Below, piece by piece: positions 46,770 to 56,814 of a stretch of 64,000 nt of DNA. Each line of letters begins with the position of its first letter. Within the stretch, counting starts at the first letter, position 1. Under the pieces are notes generated by a model that had not been told where the DNA came from, searched no databases, and saw nothing but the letters and a program-made list of their open reading frames with translations. The stretch lies in contig JACGCM010001954.1 of the NCBI GenBank assembly GCA_014058105.1, forward strand, positions 496,001 to 560,000. The letters are read 5' to 3'. The stretch is from Kingdonia uniflora. Taxonomy: Eukaryota; Streptophyta; Magnoliopsida; Ranunculales; Circaeasteraceae. A program made the translations under genes and the position numbers.

Positions 46770-48556
46770 AGGTAGTTAGAGAGATGAGTCTCAGAATAAA
46801 TGACCTAGAGTTTGGACTTGCCAGGGAAAAAGAGACTTCTAAAGCCTTGTTGTCTGTGCAAGCAGAGCAGCAAGTTATATCGGAATAGGTTTTTCGACTT
46901 TGGTGTTATACCAACGTTAAGTTATCAAATTAAAAGGATAGAAATGCATGGCAAAAATCTAACTCTATTAATACAAAATAATATAACGAAAGTATGTACC
47001 TTTTATGCTGAAAGCAGGCTCATGAAGTGTTCATCTGAGAATGGATTCCAAACTTTTAGCTTAAAAGTATTTGGAAGCAGATGTTTAGAAATCACATAGT
47101 ATTTTAGAAATGTAGTATGTATATTTTCAAAGGCTTTCCTGATTCGAACTATACTAAAACTTGCTATATTCCCCAGATCAAATTAGATTCATCTTGCGCA
47201 CATGAGGACAACGTACTTATGTGTAATCGGGAATTTGTAGAACAGTTTGATAGGATGAAGGATGCGAACGAGAACAGAGAGGATCAATACGTAAAAGTGC
47301 ATTTCAGACTTGTGAATTTGAACCAGGCCATTTCTGACCAGACTTTTCAGGTCGAAAAGAAAGATTCTGAGATAAATATGGGATTAAAAGAGCTAACCGT
47401 GGCAGAAGAACGTGCTGAGAAGCTTCATCGTCAAGTTGACGCATTGGTTGTGAAGGGTATGCAGGCCGACATGGCACAATACCGCATTCAGGCACTGGAA
47501 CAATCAGAGGAACAATTTTGATCTGATCCTCAAAAATGTAGGAATGAACTAGAGCGAATGAGATGAAAGTTCATCGAAAAAGACGACGAACTGAGGGTAG
47601 CTCGAGAAAATCCATCGGCTTCGGAAGCCGCGGCCAAACATTTGCAAATAGCCCTCCACGCTAAGGATATGGAATTCCGCGAAATGCAACAAAGATGTGA
47701 CGACTTAAACGAGAGGGTTGCTCAACTTAAAGCTGAGCTGGCGTAAGCTACTCCTCGTGCCAAGAAAGCCGAGGCTATATAGCGTTCATGGGGAAGTAAA
47801 ATTGATGTTAAGGCTCTTTTAGTTCGAGGGGATGTAGTTAGTCTCTCAGGTCGCATTCGAGAGCTAGAAAGTAATGTATCTTGAATTCAGAGGCATATTC
47901 AGAAGGGAAATGTGAATTTGAGGGAACACCAGCATAAGTTGGATGTTGTTCTTATCAGGGAGAAAGTTCTGGAAGGGAAGATCAAAGCAAAGGAATCGCT
48001 GGTGAAGAGGAAAGAAGAATTATTGAAAGATCTGTCGGTTAGGGAAAAGTTGAACGCAGAAATTAGAAGACTTCGTGCTTGGGTAGTAGACTTAGAAGCC
48101 ATGAACCTAGCTGAGTCAGCGAAGTATATTGCCAAGTTGTAAGAAGATGTAATCTATCATGATAAGGTTGATGTGGAAATAATTGAATAGAAGAATGATT
48201 ACGATAGGTTAAAGTCACGCCTCGAGAGGTTAAAGGTGAGATTTGCAATAATGGTAGTACCTGATGCATCTCAATCCAACCTGTTAAGGGTGATTGTTAC
48301 ATATTTTGTAGATGAAGTAAAAAGACTTTAGTTAGAACGAGATACCTTGTTCAAAACTCTGTTGGATATGGGATGCATCTGTAGAGCTAAGATAGATCGA
48401 GGGAACTGTATGGGCGTCATGGAGATCGAACTGGGCTCTCGAACTGCTGAATCAATAGAACAAGGCAGAACTGCTGTGGCCCACAAACTGAAAAAGAGAC
48501 CTCTTGATGTGTGGGAAATCGCTGCTGACACTCCCTCAGCAGAAAATAATTCTTAG
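46770..48556 (+). pseudogene. Antisense coiled-coil gene, tail (element C)
   Basis: An exon-like stretch at 46773-46887 (VVREMSLRINDLEFGLAREK) follows CTTTTGTAG. After an ATTCCCCAG acceptor at about 47178 a single frame runs to TAG at 48554-48556, broken only by point stops (47519, 47564 and others) and not by shifts. It includes EFVEQFDRMKDANENREDQY, EERAEKLHRQVDALVV, DMEFREMQQRCDDLNERV, ESLVKRKEELLKDLSVREK and EIELGSRTAESIEQGRTAVA. Heptad-like spacing and charge point to a long coiled coil. It is the C counterpart of the A and B tails. Confidence 0.6.
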
Positions 48557-48569
48557 TAATATAAATTTG

Positions 48570-49400
48570 ACCTGAAAAATAAATTGTATCTGTCGCAGGC
48601 ACATTGAAATAGATGAAAGCTAGTATGACCATTGCCTTATCTTGTGTCTGGTGGGGTTTTTGATATAAAACAAATTTTTTACATTTGTTTTAATCGCAGA
48701 AATGGATTGAGTTAAACCAAGTTGAAACTTGATTTAAACTATAAAAATGTCTCAGACATATTGAAAGAGATGAAAGCTAGTATGACCTTTTCCTTATCTT
48801 ATGCCTGGCTGAGTCTTTGATATGAAGCAAGTTCTTACACTTACTACAATCGCAGAGATGTAAAGATTTAGCTGAACCAAGTGTTATCCTTAATCCAGCC
48901 TACTGAAATGATCTAAACAAGTTGAAAAAGATGAAGACTAGTATTACTTTTGCCTTATATCTTGTTTGGCTGAGTATTTGATATAAAATAAGTTTTTCTA
49001 CTTGCTACAATCACAGAGATGTAAAGATTCAGCTTAACCAAATGTTATCCTAGATCTAGCCTACTGAAATGATCCAAACAGGCTGAAAAAGATGAAGACT
49101 AGTATTACAATTGCCTTATCTCTTGTTTGGTTGAGTCTTTGATGTGAAACAAGTTTTTACACATGCTATAATCACAGAGATGAAAAGATTCAGCTGAACC
49201 AAGTGTTATCATTGATCTAGCCTACTGAAGTGATCCAAACAAGTTAAAAAAGATGAAGACTAGTATTACATTTGCCTTATCTCTTGTTTGCCTGAGTCTT
49301 GATGTGAAACAAGTTCTTACACTTGCTACAATCGCAGAGATGTAGTAACAAATGCCAATCAAGTGATATACTTAATTGAACTTGGAAAAGATTGATTGTA
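48570..49400. repeat. 160-bp tandem array (element C)
   Basis: Five units plus a partial one carry the core GATGAAGACTAGTATTAC at 48612, 48769, 48930, 49091 and 49252. That gives steps of 157, 161, 161 and 161 bp. Each unit also carries CTTGTTTGGCTGAGT and GCTACAATCACAGAGATG. It occupies the same spacer position as the 44-bp array of B but is unrelated in sequence. Confidence 0.88.
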
Positions 49401-49577
49401 AGCTAGTATTATCTATGCTTGAATCTATAAAATGTGGACGAATGTTAGTGAAGAGAATGAAATTGTTCAAAAAAACTTTTATTGATAAGTTCAGAATTTA
49501 CATTGGATGGAGATAAGAATCTCACTTTTGGAATTGAAAAACAAACAGCGAATAATGGTAATGGAGTAGTAAGACGC

Positions 49578-49760
49578 CTAACGATAGTACTGCTTCAGTC
49601 GTTTTGTTTTTTAAGGATTTGAAATAGAGATTCCCTCTTCTGTCATGAGATAGTATAATCCCAGGCCTGAGAGACCTGCGATAATGAATGGACCCTCCCA
49701 ATTGTCGACTAATTTTCCAGCGTGAGGCTCTTTGCGATGTTAAGGAATTTCTCTGAGGAT
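49578..49760 (-). pseudogene. Integrase C-terminal end (element C, distal part)
   Basis: On the minus strand the frame reads DLILREIP, KEPHAGKLVDNWEGPFIIAG and LYYLMTEEGI, ending KQYYR before TAG at 49578-49580. It is the continuation of the frame that is cut at 63333. Joining the two sides of element D at the shared GAGAT restores a continuous RSRTFQIRDLILREIP reading, which proves D inserted here. Confidence 0.85.
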
Positions 49761-49765
49761 GAGAT

Positions 49766-50580
49766 TGTAGGGAGCTAACTTCGTTCAGAGGGGGAGTTGG
49801 TTCTCACAACGTAGAATCGATCTTCAGTCAGAGGATACAAGCAATTGGCCCAAAATAAGATCTAACTAAAGATAAATACTTGCGTAGAGGCCAGAATGTG
49901 ACTCTCTACGACCTCTGATGAGGATTTTTAAGACAGATTGTATTACTGAAGAGTAGATAACAGGGTTCGAGTACAAAATGTCAGGGTGGCCGAAGGTAAA
50001 ATGTAAGAGGCTAGAAATGATTTTTCTAACCCCCGCTTGGTTTCCCCTCTCCTCTATTTATAGAAATACAGAAAGCTGAGTCACCAAGTGTGGGTCAGGG
50101 TTACATGATTACACTGTCAGGAAATCCTGGTGAGTTATGGGCGCTGGTCTTGTCGGTACTATTACTGTAACATTTATTGGTGATTCCTCAGAACGGTGCG
50201 GTGGTTAGACCTATCACTGTAGATGCACGGGCCAATCAATGCGCTGTCTTATCCGATGAGGTAGTTGTCTGTCTTATCTTGCTTCGACCGTGTTTTAGTG
50301 AGGTCGAAGGATTTCTGTTGTAGGATGTTAATCCATTTTCGAAGCTTTGTTTGGTGAGCTGGTTGTCTGTCTTGTCATACTTTGACCATATGTAGATATG
50401 GTCGAAGGAGGTCTACTACAATGTACTGATCTGTCCCTGAAGCTTTGTCTGGTGTCGAAGGTTCGTCTCTGGGGGATCTCTAGGGAACCTATTTTAGGGA
50501 TTGAGTGGGCTTCGATACATTCGAGTAGGCTATGAAGTGGGTTTTGGCTGTCTGTCAAAGACTACGAGCAAGCTACTACA
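49766..50580 (-). repeat. 3' LTR (element D)
   Basis: An 815-bp repeat from TGTAGGGAGC to GCTACTACA, the partner of 62512-63327. A minus-strand CTATAAATAG box lies at 50053-50062. It directly follows GAGAT of the target. Confidence 0.93.
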
Positions 50581-50593
50581 TTCTCCCCCTCTC
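50581..50593 (-). other. Polypurine tract (element D)
   Basis: The minus strand reads AGAGGGGGAGAA up to the LTR edge, a clean purine run where plus-strand DNA synthesis is primed. Confidence 0.8.
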
Positions 50594-50835
50594 AGCGAAG
50601 GTCTCAAAGTCAGGTGGAGAGGTGTTCACTGAGAAAACTGTTCAGTCTTGGAATCTAAGCAGTTTGATTGTCTTGTTTTTTGGGAAAGTAATAAAAAAGA
50701 ATTTTTAAGAGATGCAGGTGGTTATAGGGTAATAAATGCATTGAAGCCTATAAGTATGGGTTATTATGGAGGTATACTGTATCTTCTTCCATCTACAATA
50801 GTCTTCTGGTCTTTCTCAATATTCTTAACATTTGG

Positions 50836-51168
50836 ATGGATACCATGCCGAACACGCATTACCAGAAGAGGATAGGGTTTGCTCGTCGAGTGGGGCGGAA
50901 GATGGCGGAACTGCTTATGAAGTTTTTCGGGCAACATGACCTGAACTGGGACATGCTGGACCTTGTGGAGGCAGGGCCTAAGGAGTTCTTCAATGGTGAT
51001 CCATATTCTTATCTGTGGGAACAGCTAAGGTTTCATTTTACGACTGCTGAGAGGCGCTATCACTTTTTGATGGCTCTGGCCGAAAGTTTCGTTTGTGCAG
51101 AGGAGGTCATTGAGGAGCGAAACGCGGCAAGCGGAGCTGGCCCTTTTGGAAGCAGGGCTTCAAGTTGA
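50836..51168 (+). pseudogene. Small antisense ORF 1 (element D), open
   Basis: An uninterrupted frame of 110 codons opens MDTMPNTHYQKRIGFARRVG, then MAELLMKFFGQHDLNWDMLD, EFFNGDPYSYLWEQLRFHF and TTAERRYHFLMALAES to a short tail and TGA. The likely product is a mostly helical acidic protein. It resembles D ORF 2 and the small ORFs of B and C in size, position and motif order. It is labelled a pseudogene only because the element is old; the frame itself is intact. The function is unknown. Confidence 0.5.
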
Positions 51169-51662
51169 TGGTGGAAATATTTATATTTTTGTAGGCTTTT
51201 GTTTTGCTGTGTGGGAGGGGGTTGTTTTTGCGTTTGGAGTGGTAGTAAAAATGTAATTTGTTTGTTAGATTTGCTATTTGGAATGGACAAAGTACTTTCT
51301 GCGTACTTACAATTCTGTATCTGATTGATAATGTAGACGAATGTAAGGGAATACTCTTATAGATGCGAGGTATAAAGATGATCGAAGGTTATTATTATCT
51401 GGGTTATGATGATCAGAATAAGATATAGTCAAAGGTATGATGAAATGCTGCTTGTAATAATCGATGGTTATAATGGTCGAATGCCCGATGTGGGTGACAT
51501 GCTCGACTAGAGGTCCTTGGGAATGAGGTTTGAATGCATGTACCGATGAATCAGTTACGTCTAGGAAGTTGGAGAGGTTGCATGTTGAATTTTTGAGGTT
51601 GGAAATGAAAGGTTGTCATTAATTCAGTTATGGGAGAGGGAAAGTCATGGTAGATTTGTAGG

Positions 51663-51669
51663 TATAAAA
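51663..51669 (+). promoter_or_regulatory. TATA box of small antisense ORF 2 (element D)
   Basis: TATAAAA then GGGG lies about 80 bases before the ATG at 51746. The leader between them is pyrimidine-rich (CATCTTTCTCTCTATCTTC), as in plant class II promoters. Confidence 0.6.
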
Positions 51670-51745
51670 GGGGATAGGTTAGAGGGAACTTCTTTATCTG
51701 TCCTGCATCTTTCTCTCTATCTTCTACTTTGTTTGTTGATCAATC

Positions 51746-52063
51746 ATGGCTGAAAATGTACCGATTCAGGGAGATCAAGCAATGGTGAGGGCCAGGAGGA
51801 TCTAGGAGGCTTTGTTGGGTCTTCAATGGAGGTTCAGAATAGAAGAAGATATTAATGCTGAAATGCCAGACCTCTTTGAAGCAGAACCTGGGGCACCACT
51901 CTATGACATGCCCTTCGCGAACTGGTGAGGCATAGTGCAGATGATGGGGCCGTTCCCTGACCACCAACTGTCTCTTCTTAAGGGCTTCGCAAAGGATATA
52001 GTTGACCAAGAGGATGTAGATGCAGCGGCCATTGTCGAAGAGGAACACCCCGCTAATAGCTAG
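51746..52063 (+). pseudogene. Small antisense ORF 2 (element D)
   Basis: A frame of 106 codons from ATG (MAENVPIQGDQAMVRARRI) to TAG at 52061-52063 has two in-frame stops (TAG at 51803 and a TGA after ANW) and no shift. Its core FEAEPGAPLYDMPF, DHQLSLLKGFAKDIVDQEDV and AAAIVEEE parallels VEAGPKEFFNGDPYSYL, MALAESFVCAEEVIEE in D ORF 1, so the two look like an old tandem duplication. No domain was recognised. Confidence 0.55.
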
Positions 52064-52870
52064 GGTCCTCTGCTATATGGTGGTATTTTTGCTTTCTTTT
52101 GCTCTGTTTCTTTTATCTTTTTTTTTTTGTACGAGGTTTGTAATGTTAGCTGCCTTTCTGAATGAAAATGGTTTCTTGGAATAAGTTGTTTTGTCGAACT
52201 GTGGGTAATAGTAATACAATCTAATATTGAATGGATAATACAGTTGTCGAAATGTATAGTTTGTGTTGTTCGAAGATAAAAATGAATTTGTCTAAGGGAC
52301 AAGTAAACTGTGGCGAAGCTGAAAAATTTATCTGTAAGCCTGAGGTTTTTGATTGGTCAAAGCTTACGACTGTATTCCGTCGAAGGGTCAAAACTTTGGA
52401 GTTAGAGGATGTGTTGGATGTCGAAGGTTGATATATTTAGATGAATTTGTTTGAGGCTAGATGATGAGGATTGCTTGAGACGTAAGGTGGTCGAGTACTC
52501 AGGCTCAGGGATTGTGGTGAAGGTTATGTTGAATTTGACTAGTCATTCTGACAGCCCAGACAGCTGGTCTGTCAGACTGGTACGGGCGCCTGGGGCAGTA
52601 TGCAAAAAGTAATTTTGTTTTTTTTCTCGAATGACAGAAAAAAGGTTATGATGTGACTGTTTGGACTTGATTGTTTAGCTTCGAGTAGGGGAAAAGAAGC
52701 TTCGAGAAGCTTCGGATTTTGCAAGCAGATGGTAGTATGGGTGTTGTCCGCACGTGGGAGGTACGAGGGGTAAATTGGTTAAACCACACTGGAGCCAAAA
52801 AGCCGGGGTAGTGGGGTCGTGGTAATGATAGTGTTTAGAAAATCGAGGTGGTTGAGTTTTTTTTAAAAGA
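52064..52870. other. Gap between small ORF 2 and the large antisense gene (element D)
   Basis: There is no clear gene. It probably holds the 3' end of ORF 2 (AT-rich; AATGAAAATGG) and the promoter of the large gene. A frame at 52231-52431 has no family features. Confidence 0.4.
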
Positions 52871-52878
52871 TATATAAG
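52871..52878 (+). promoter_or_regulatory. TATA box of the large antisense gene (element D)
   Basis: TATATAAG lies about 150 bases before a perfect donor CACTA/GTAAGT at about 53021. It suits a start near 52905 with a short first exon, followed by acceptor-like TTATTTTCAG at about 53119. Confidence 0.5.
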
Positions 52879-53205
52879 TGGGAGAAGATTGATTACTGTA
52901 CTATTTTAATGTGAGAATTAAAAAGTTAGGAGAAGAAAACATACGTTATTTAAAACTTGGGGGTTGCTGCTGCTTTTGTTGGTTTGATCTTGCTGATCCG
53001 AGGGTAGTGTTGCTAACCACTAGTAAGTCACTTAATCTCTGCCATGTTTATTTTGTTTAATTCTCTGTCTGAGAGGGTTGGTAGGAGATTTTGCGTTTAA
53101 GGTTTAGGGGTTATTTTCAGGAGTAAGGAGGCTTGTTAGAATTGGGTTTTGACCCAGTCTGGGATTTGGTGAGTCTTTTATTTGAGGAGGTATTGTGTCT
53201 GAGAT

Positions 53206-54194
53206 TTGAGGTTGCGAGAAGTATCTGGAAGGGATAGATGGGATAAGGGTGATAGACACGAGATTGTCGAATTTTCCACCCTAATTACGTGCCTCTTCTT
53301 CTGTAGGCAAAAATGTGCAACCGTCAGGCTTCGAGGCGGAGACTGGTGGATAAAGAGGTTGAAGCTAGTACTTTTGGTCGAGACCCAATGGACCGGGGGT
53401 AGCGATTTAGAGGTGTTATATGTGGTAATCGAGGCCCCATTGTCGATGATTCTACCAGCTGAAGATGTTCTGTTCACGAGACGTCGAAAGACGATAGTGA
53501 CCGAAGATAGCGATGAAGAGGAAACAGTATGGGGGAAAAGATGTGATGTAGGACCTTCGGGTGGCGGGGAGGGAGGAAAGGTGCAGAGGGGCGATAGTGA
53601 GGATTCGACTAAGTCAGATAAGGTCAAAGGTGTCGTTTCGACTAAAGATAGGATTAAGCTAGATTGGTTTACTGCGAAATTAAAACTCTCGAAGGTGGGG
53701 ATGTTTCTTAGTGCTGCAGGGGAAGGGTTAACCTTCAAATTAGACCCTGAGGAAGGGATTATGGCTTATAGGGGCCAAATTCGATTGGGACTGGAGCTTC
53801 CTCTTCGGCGACTGGTGAAAGAAGTGCTGAATTTTTTGGGGGTGGCTCCGGCGCAGATGAGTGGTAATTTTTATGAGATGATGAGGTGATAGAGGGGATG
53901 AATGTGAAATTGGCTGGTGAGAGTCAAAGTTTAATTAAGTGGTTCGACATTATCACCTTTTACTCGAGGAAGGCTAGTCAAAACCCGGGGACCTATCACA
54001 TCCAATGTCACCTAGAGAAACCTTGGTTCTTTGATCTGTGCTCGACAGGCCAAGGGTGGAATAAAGATTTACTGATAGTAAGGGGTAACTTTGAGAATGT
54101 AGACGAGGATGACCCTTATAAATTGTATCATAGGGTATATAACAAAAGTAAGTTTAATATCGAAGGGTTTGTTGCTGATGTGTTTATGAAATAA
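53206..54194 (+). pseudogene. Large antisense gene, PF04195-like domain (element D)
   Basis: The frame 53206-53889 contains an acidic stretch (TEDSDEEETVWGKR) and then KLKLSKVGMFLSAAGEG, GQIRLGLELPLRRLVKEVL and FLGVAPAQMSGNFYEMM. A one-base overlap leads to 53886-54194 with IKWFDIITFYSRKASQNPGT, HLEKPWFFDLCSTGQGW and NKDLLIVRGNFE. The layout GL.LPL..L...VL..LG.AP.QL..N....M, then F..F, then W...F.V.G.. is that of the PF04195 family. This is the clearest of the three copies. An upstream exon from 53307 (after TTCTTCTGTAG, ATG at 53313) reads MCNRQASRRRLVDKEVE. One shift and several frames indicate decay or unrecognised introns. Confidence 0.65.
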
Positions 54195-54305
54195 GTGATA
54201 ACTGTGTTTTTGCTTCACTCTGTAGGTCCGAAGAGTTCGTCTTGGGATAATCCAGTAAATTATATTGATACTCTGCTTGAGGTTAGTGAAGATTGGGTAA
54301 ATTAA

Positions 54306-55477
54306 GTGTTTGACAGTCTCAAGATCAAAAAGCAAAGGAGAAAAAAGGTAGATTCCCAGCTTCGAGACGCGCCCGCTACGCTGAAGCGACCAAAGAGAAA
54401 AAAAGGAGTAGGTGCTTTGAAGGGTCAAAAAGAAATGGAAGGGGAAGTGTTGCCGAGGAACTATCAGCTGGTGCTGAGGTCGCGGAGGTGTGCAAAGTAA
54501 GCGGCGCCAGTATCCGAAGAGGGTGGAGAGGCTTGGAGGATAAAACCAAATTAAGTGTCTTCTCAAGCTAAAAAAGGGAAGGGTCGGGTAGTTCCCGAAG
54601 CCCCTAAGGTGCAACAATCGAAAGCTATTCAGCGTAGAGGCGTAAGGTACTCGGGGAGGATGATACAATGGAGGAAGATGAAGAAATGACGGAGGCTGAA
54701 CGACAGGAGCAGGCTGTGGCGAAGCAGGCTTTGATGGTTGAGCTTTGGGAAGATGACCCTGAGGAAGCTTCGAAGGAGATAAAGAAGCACATGTCTCAGG
54801 TAACTATATATAGCTTTCTGTAGTGATATTTCGAGGTTACTTGCAAATTGTTCGAGTTTCGAGGTTGACTGATATCTTGAGTATTTTTAGCAGAGGGAAG
54901 TCTGGGTAGAGACTTGTAACAAGGCGATAAAGTCGGTAAAGATGAAGTTGCGGCAAGCGAAAGAAAACCTGGATCTTTCTCATGGGAAAGAGGCATCATG
55001 GGTATCTGAAGTTAAGAAGTTAAAGCTGATATAGATGTGCTTACTGACTCTTATGATGAGAGGCTCGAGCAACAGCGGTCAAGGTTGGAGTGAGAGTGGT
55101 TGGCCAAGCTTAAGGCGTGTGAGAAGGCAAAAGCGGAATAGAAGGTGGGTTTCCAGCGGCAGTATGATAACGAATGCATTGAGAATGTAAGGTTGAAGAA
55201 GTTTATAGATGGTATGGGGTCTGATACCGATACATTACAACCTTATCCTGTGTCTCCAGAACTTGTTGAGGGGGATGAGTTCCAGATGACGGGAGGGGAG
55301 GTGAATACTGCTGAGGAGGCAATTGGAAGTACTGGGGGTGGTGTTGAAACTTCTCTTCTTAGAGCGCCCATTGGTGAAACTGTTGATGGTCTGGCGGTCG
55401 AAGGTTCGAATGAGGCTGCTGAGGTTGGTGGTGCTGGGGCATCTGTGGAGCAAGAAGGTATAACCGCGCCCATATGA
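54306..55477 (+). pseudogene. Large antisense gene, basic and coiled-coil part (element D)
   Basis: Pieces in order: a basic stretch at 54306-54500 (KIKKQRRKKVDSQLRDAPAT); an acidic helix at about 54665-54798 (EEMTEAERQEQAVAKQAL) ending CTCAG/GTAACT; an acceptor ATTTTTAG at about 54890; a coiled coil (NKAIKSVKMKLRQAKENLDL); and a C-terminal part at 55145-55477 (YDNECIENVRLKKFIDGMGS, then a Gly/Glu-rich tail ending ITAPI). The 92-base intron at about 54799-54890 has good borders at both ends and joins helical segments. A few stops are present. Confidence 0.55.
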
Positions 55478-56095
55478 GGTATTTGAGGTTGGGTTCTCAT
55501 GTCTTCTTCTGCTGGTTGTAATATTGAGTTGTACTAGGTTTGAGCAATGTTTTTTTTTTGTTCGCTTCTGAACTTGGTAGGGTTTTTTTTTCTTTTGTTA
55601 TCTGTTGAATTTCTGAAGTTGATGCTGAACATATTGATGCGTATTTTCTGAACATACTGATTCTGAACTTCTGATTCGATATCTGACTTGCGGATAGATT
55701 ATGTTATCTCTCTGACTTTGAATTGTTGGAATTTGAATGCACGTTCTGTTGATTATGCTTGTTTTGGACTCCTGATGATTGATCTTTGAATTATGCTGCA
55801 ACTATTCCCCTGATGGATAATATGTTGAATGTACTTTATGTTGGATGGATTTACAGATAGTATTTTTCAAAACGGTTGTTGTTTAGGATTGTAGAAGTTT
55901 GGTCTTTAGGAGTATATATTTGATTCTGTTCGAAGTAGGAATTAACCTTGGTTAAAGTAGGAATTTGATCTGTTCGACTGACTGTAGTGTGATCGAAACC
56001 TGAAGAGTATCAAAGATATGTAGATTGAACTCTGAATGTTTTGCTGGATATCGAAGGCCGAAGCCATAGCGATGTTAAAATTTTGAAAATTTTCC
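55478..56095. other. Spacer between antisense gene and repeat array (element D)
   Basis: A T-rich 3' region without a gene. Runs such as CTGAACATACTGATTCTGAAC look like short degenerate repeats. The 3' end of the large antisense gene presumably lies here. Confidence 0.4.
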
Positions 56096-56740
56096 AGGTC
56101 ACCTCCGAGTATCAGTCGGGTCGAGGGGACGTGATACTTTGAGGAAACCCGAAAATTTATTAGACTTCGAAGGCCTGTGCCACAACGAAGAAATATCTGA
56201 TCGCCTTCAACGCATTCCCGAGGGTCCGATATTTCTACCAACCTTGCTCCTCGAGTTTGCTCGAATGTTGGAAACTTGACAATTCAAGGTCGCCCCCAAG
56301 TACCAGTCGGGACGAGGGTGGACATGATACCCGGGGTAAACCAAGAAAAGGACTGGACTTTGACAGTTTCAGAGCCTGGATGAAGTATATCTGATCGTCC
56401 CCAATGCATCCCCGAGGGTCCGGTCTTTCGATCTTTCTTGCCCCTCGAGATTGCTCGAAATTGAAGACTTGAGCAATTCAAGGCCGCCCCCAAGTATCAG
56501 TAGGGGCGAGGGTGGACATGATACCTAGGTTCAACCAAGAAAAGGACTGGACTTCGAAGGCCTAAGCCACATCGAAGCAATATCTAATCGCTCACAATGC
56601 ATCCCTGAGGGTCCGGTCTTTCAACCATCATTGCCCCTCAAGTTTGCTCGAAATTGGAGACTTGAGCAATTTAAGGTCGCCCCTAAGTATCAATCGAGAC
56701 GAAGTTGGACATGATACCTAAGTTAAACCAAGAAATACAA
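56096..56740. repeat. 193-bp tandem array (element D)
   Basis: Three full units and a partial one carry the core AAGGTCGCCCCCAAGTATCAG at 56096, 56286, 56480 and 56673 (steps 190, 194, 193). Each unit also has GACATGATACC, AAAGGACTGGACTT, CCGAGGGTCCGGTCTTTC and TTGCTCGAAATTG. It is in the same spacer position as the arrays of B and C, but with an unrelated, GC-richer unit. Confidence 0.9.
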
Positions 56741-56814
56741 AATGAAAATGAAGACAAAGTCTGGGTAGAACAATATTGTTTATTGAATATTCTAGATTAT
56801 ATTAGTTGTACATG

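Noticed and set aside
50648..50875. A 75-codon plus-strand frame just inside the D LTR
   Set aside because: It overlaps the better supported small ORF in another frame and has no counterpart in B or C.
53178..53738. A 186-codon minus-strand frame opposite the PF04195-like domain of D
   Set aside because: Its Ser/Pro/Thr-rich sequence is the complement of the acidic plus-strand frame, which carries the recognised motifs.
54069..54668. A 199-codon minus-strand frame opposite the large antisense gene of D
   Set aside because: It is a shadow of the plus-strand coding region, with a random-like composition (many Phe, Leu, Pro) and no match to element genes.
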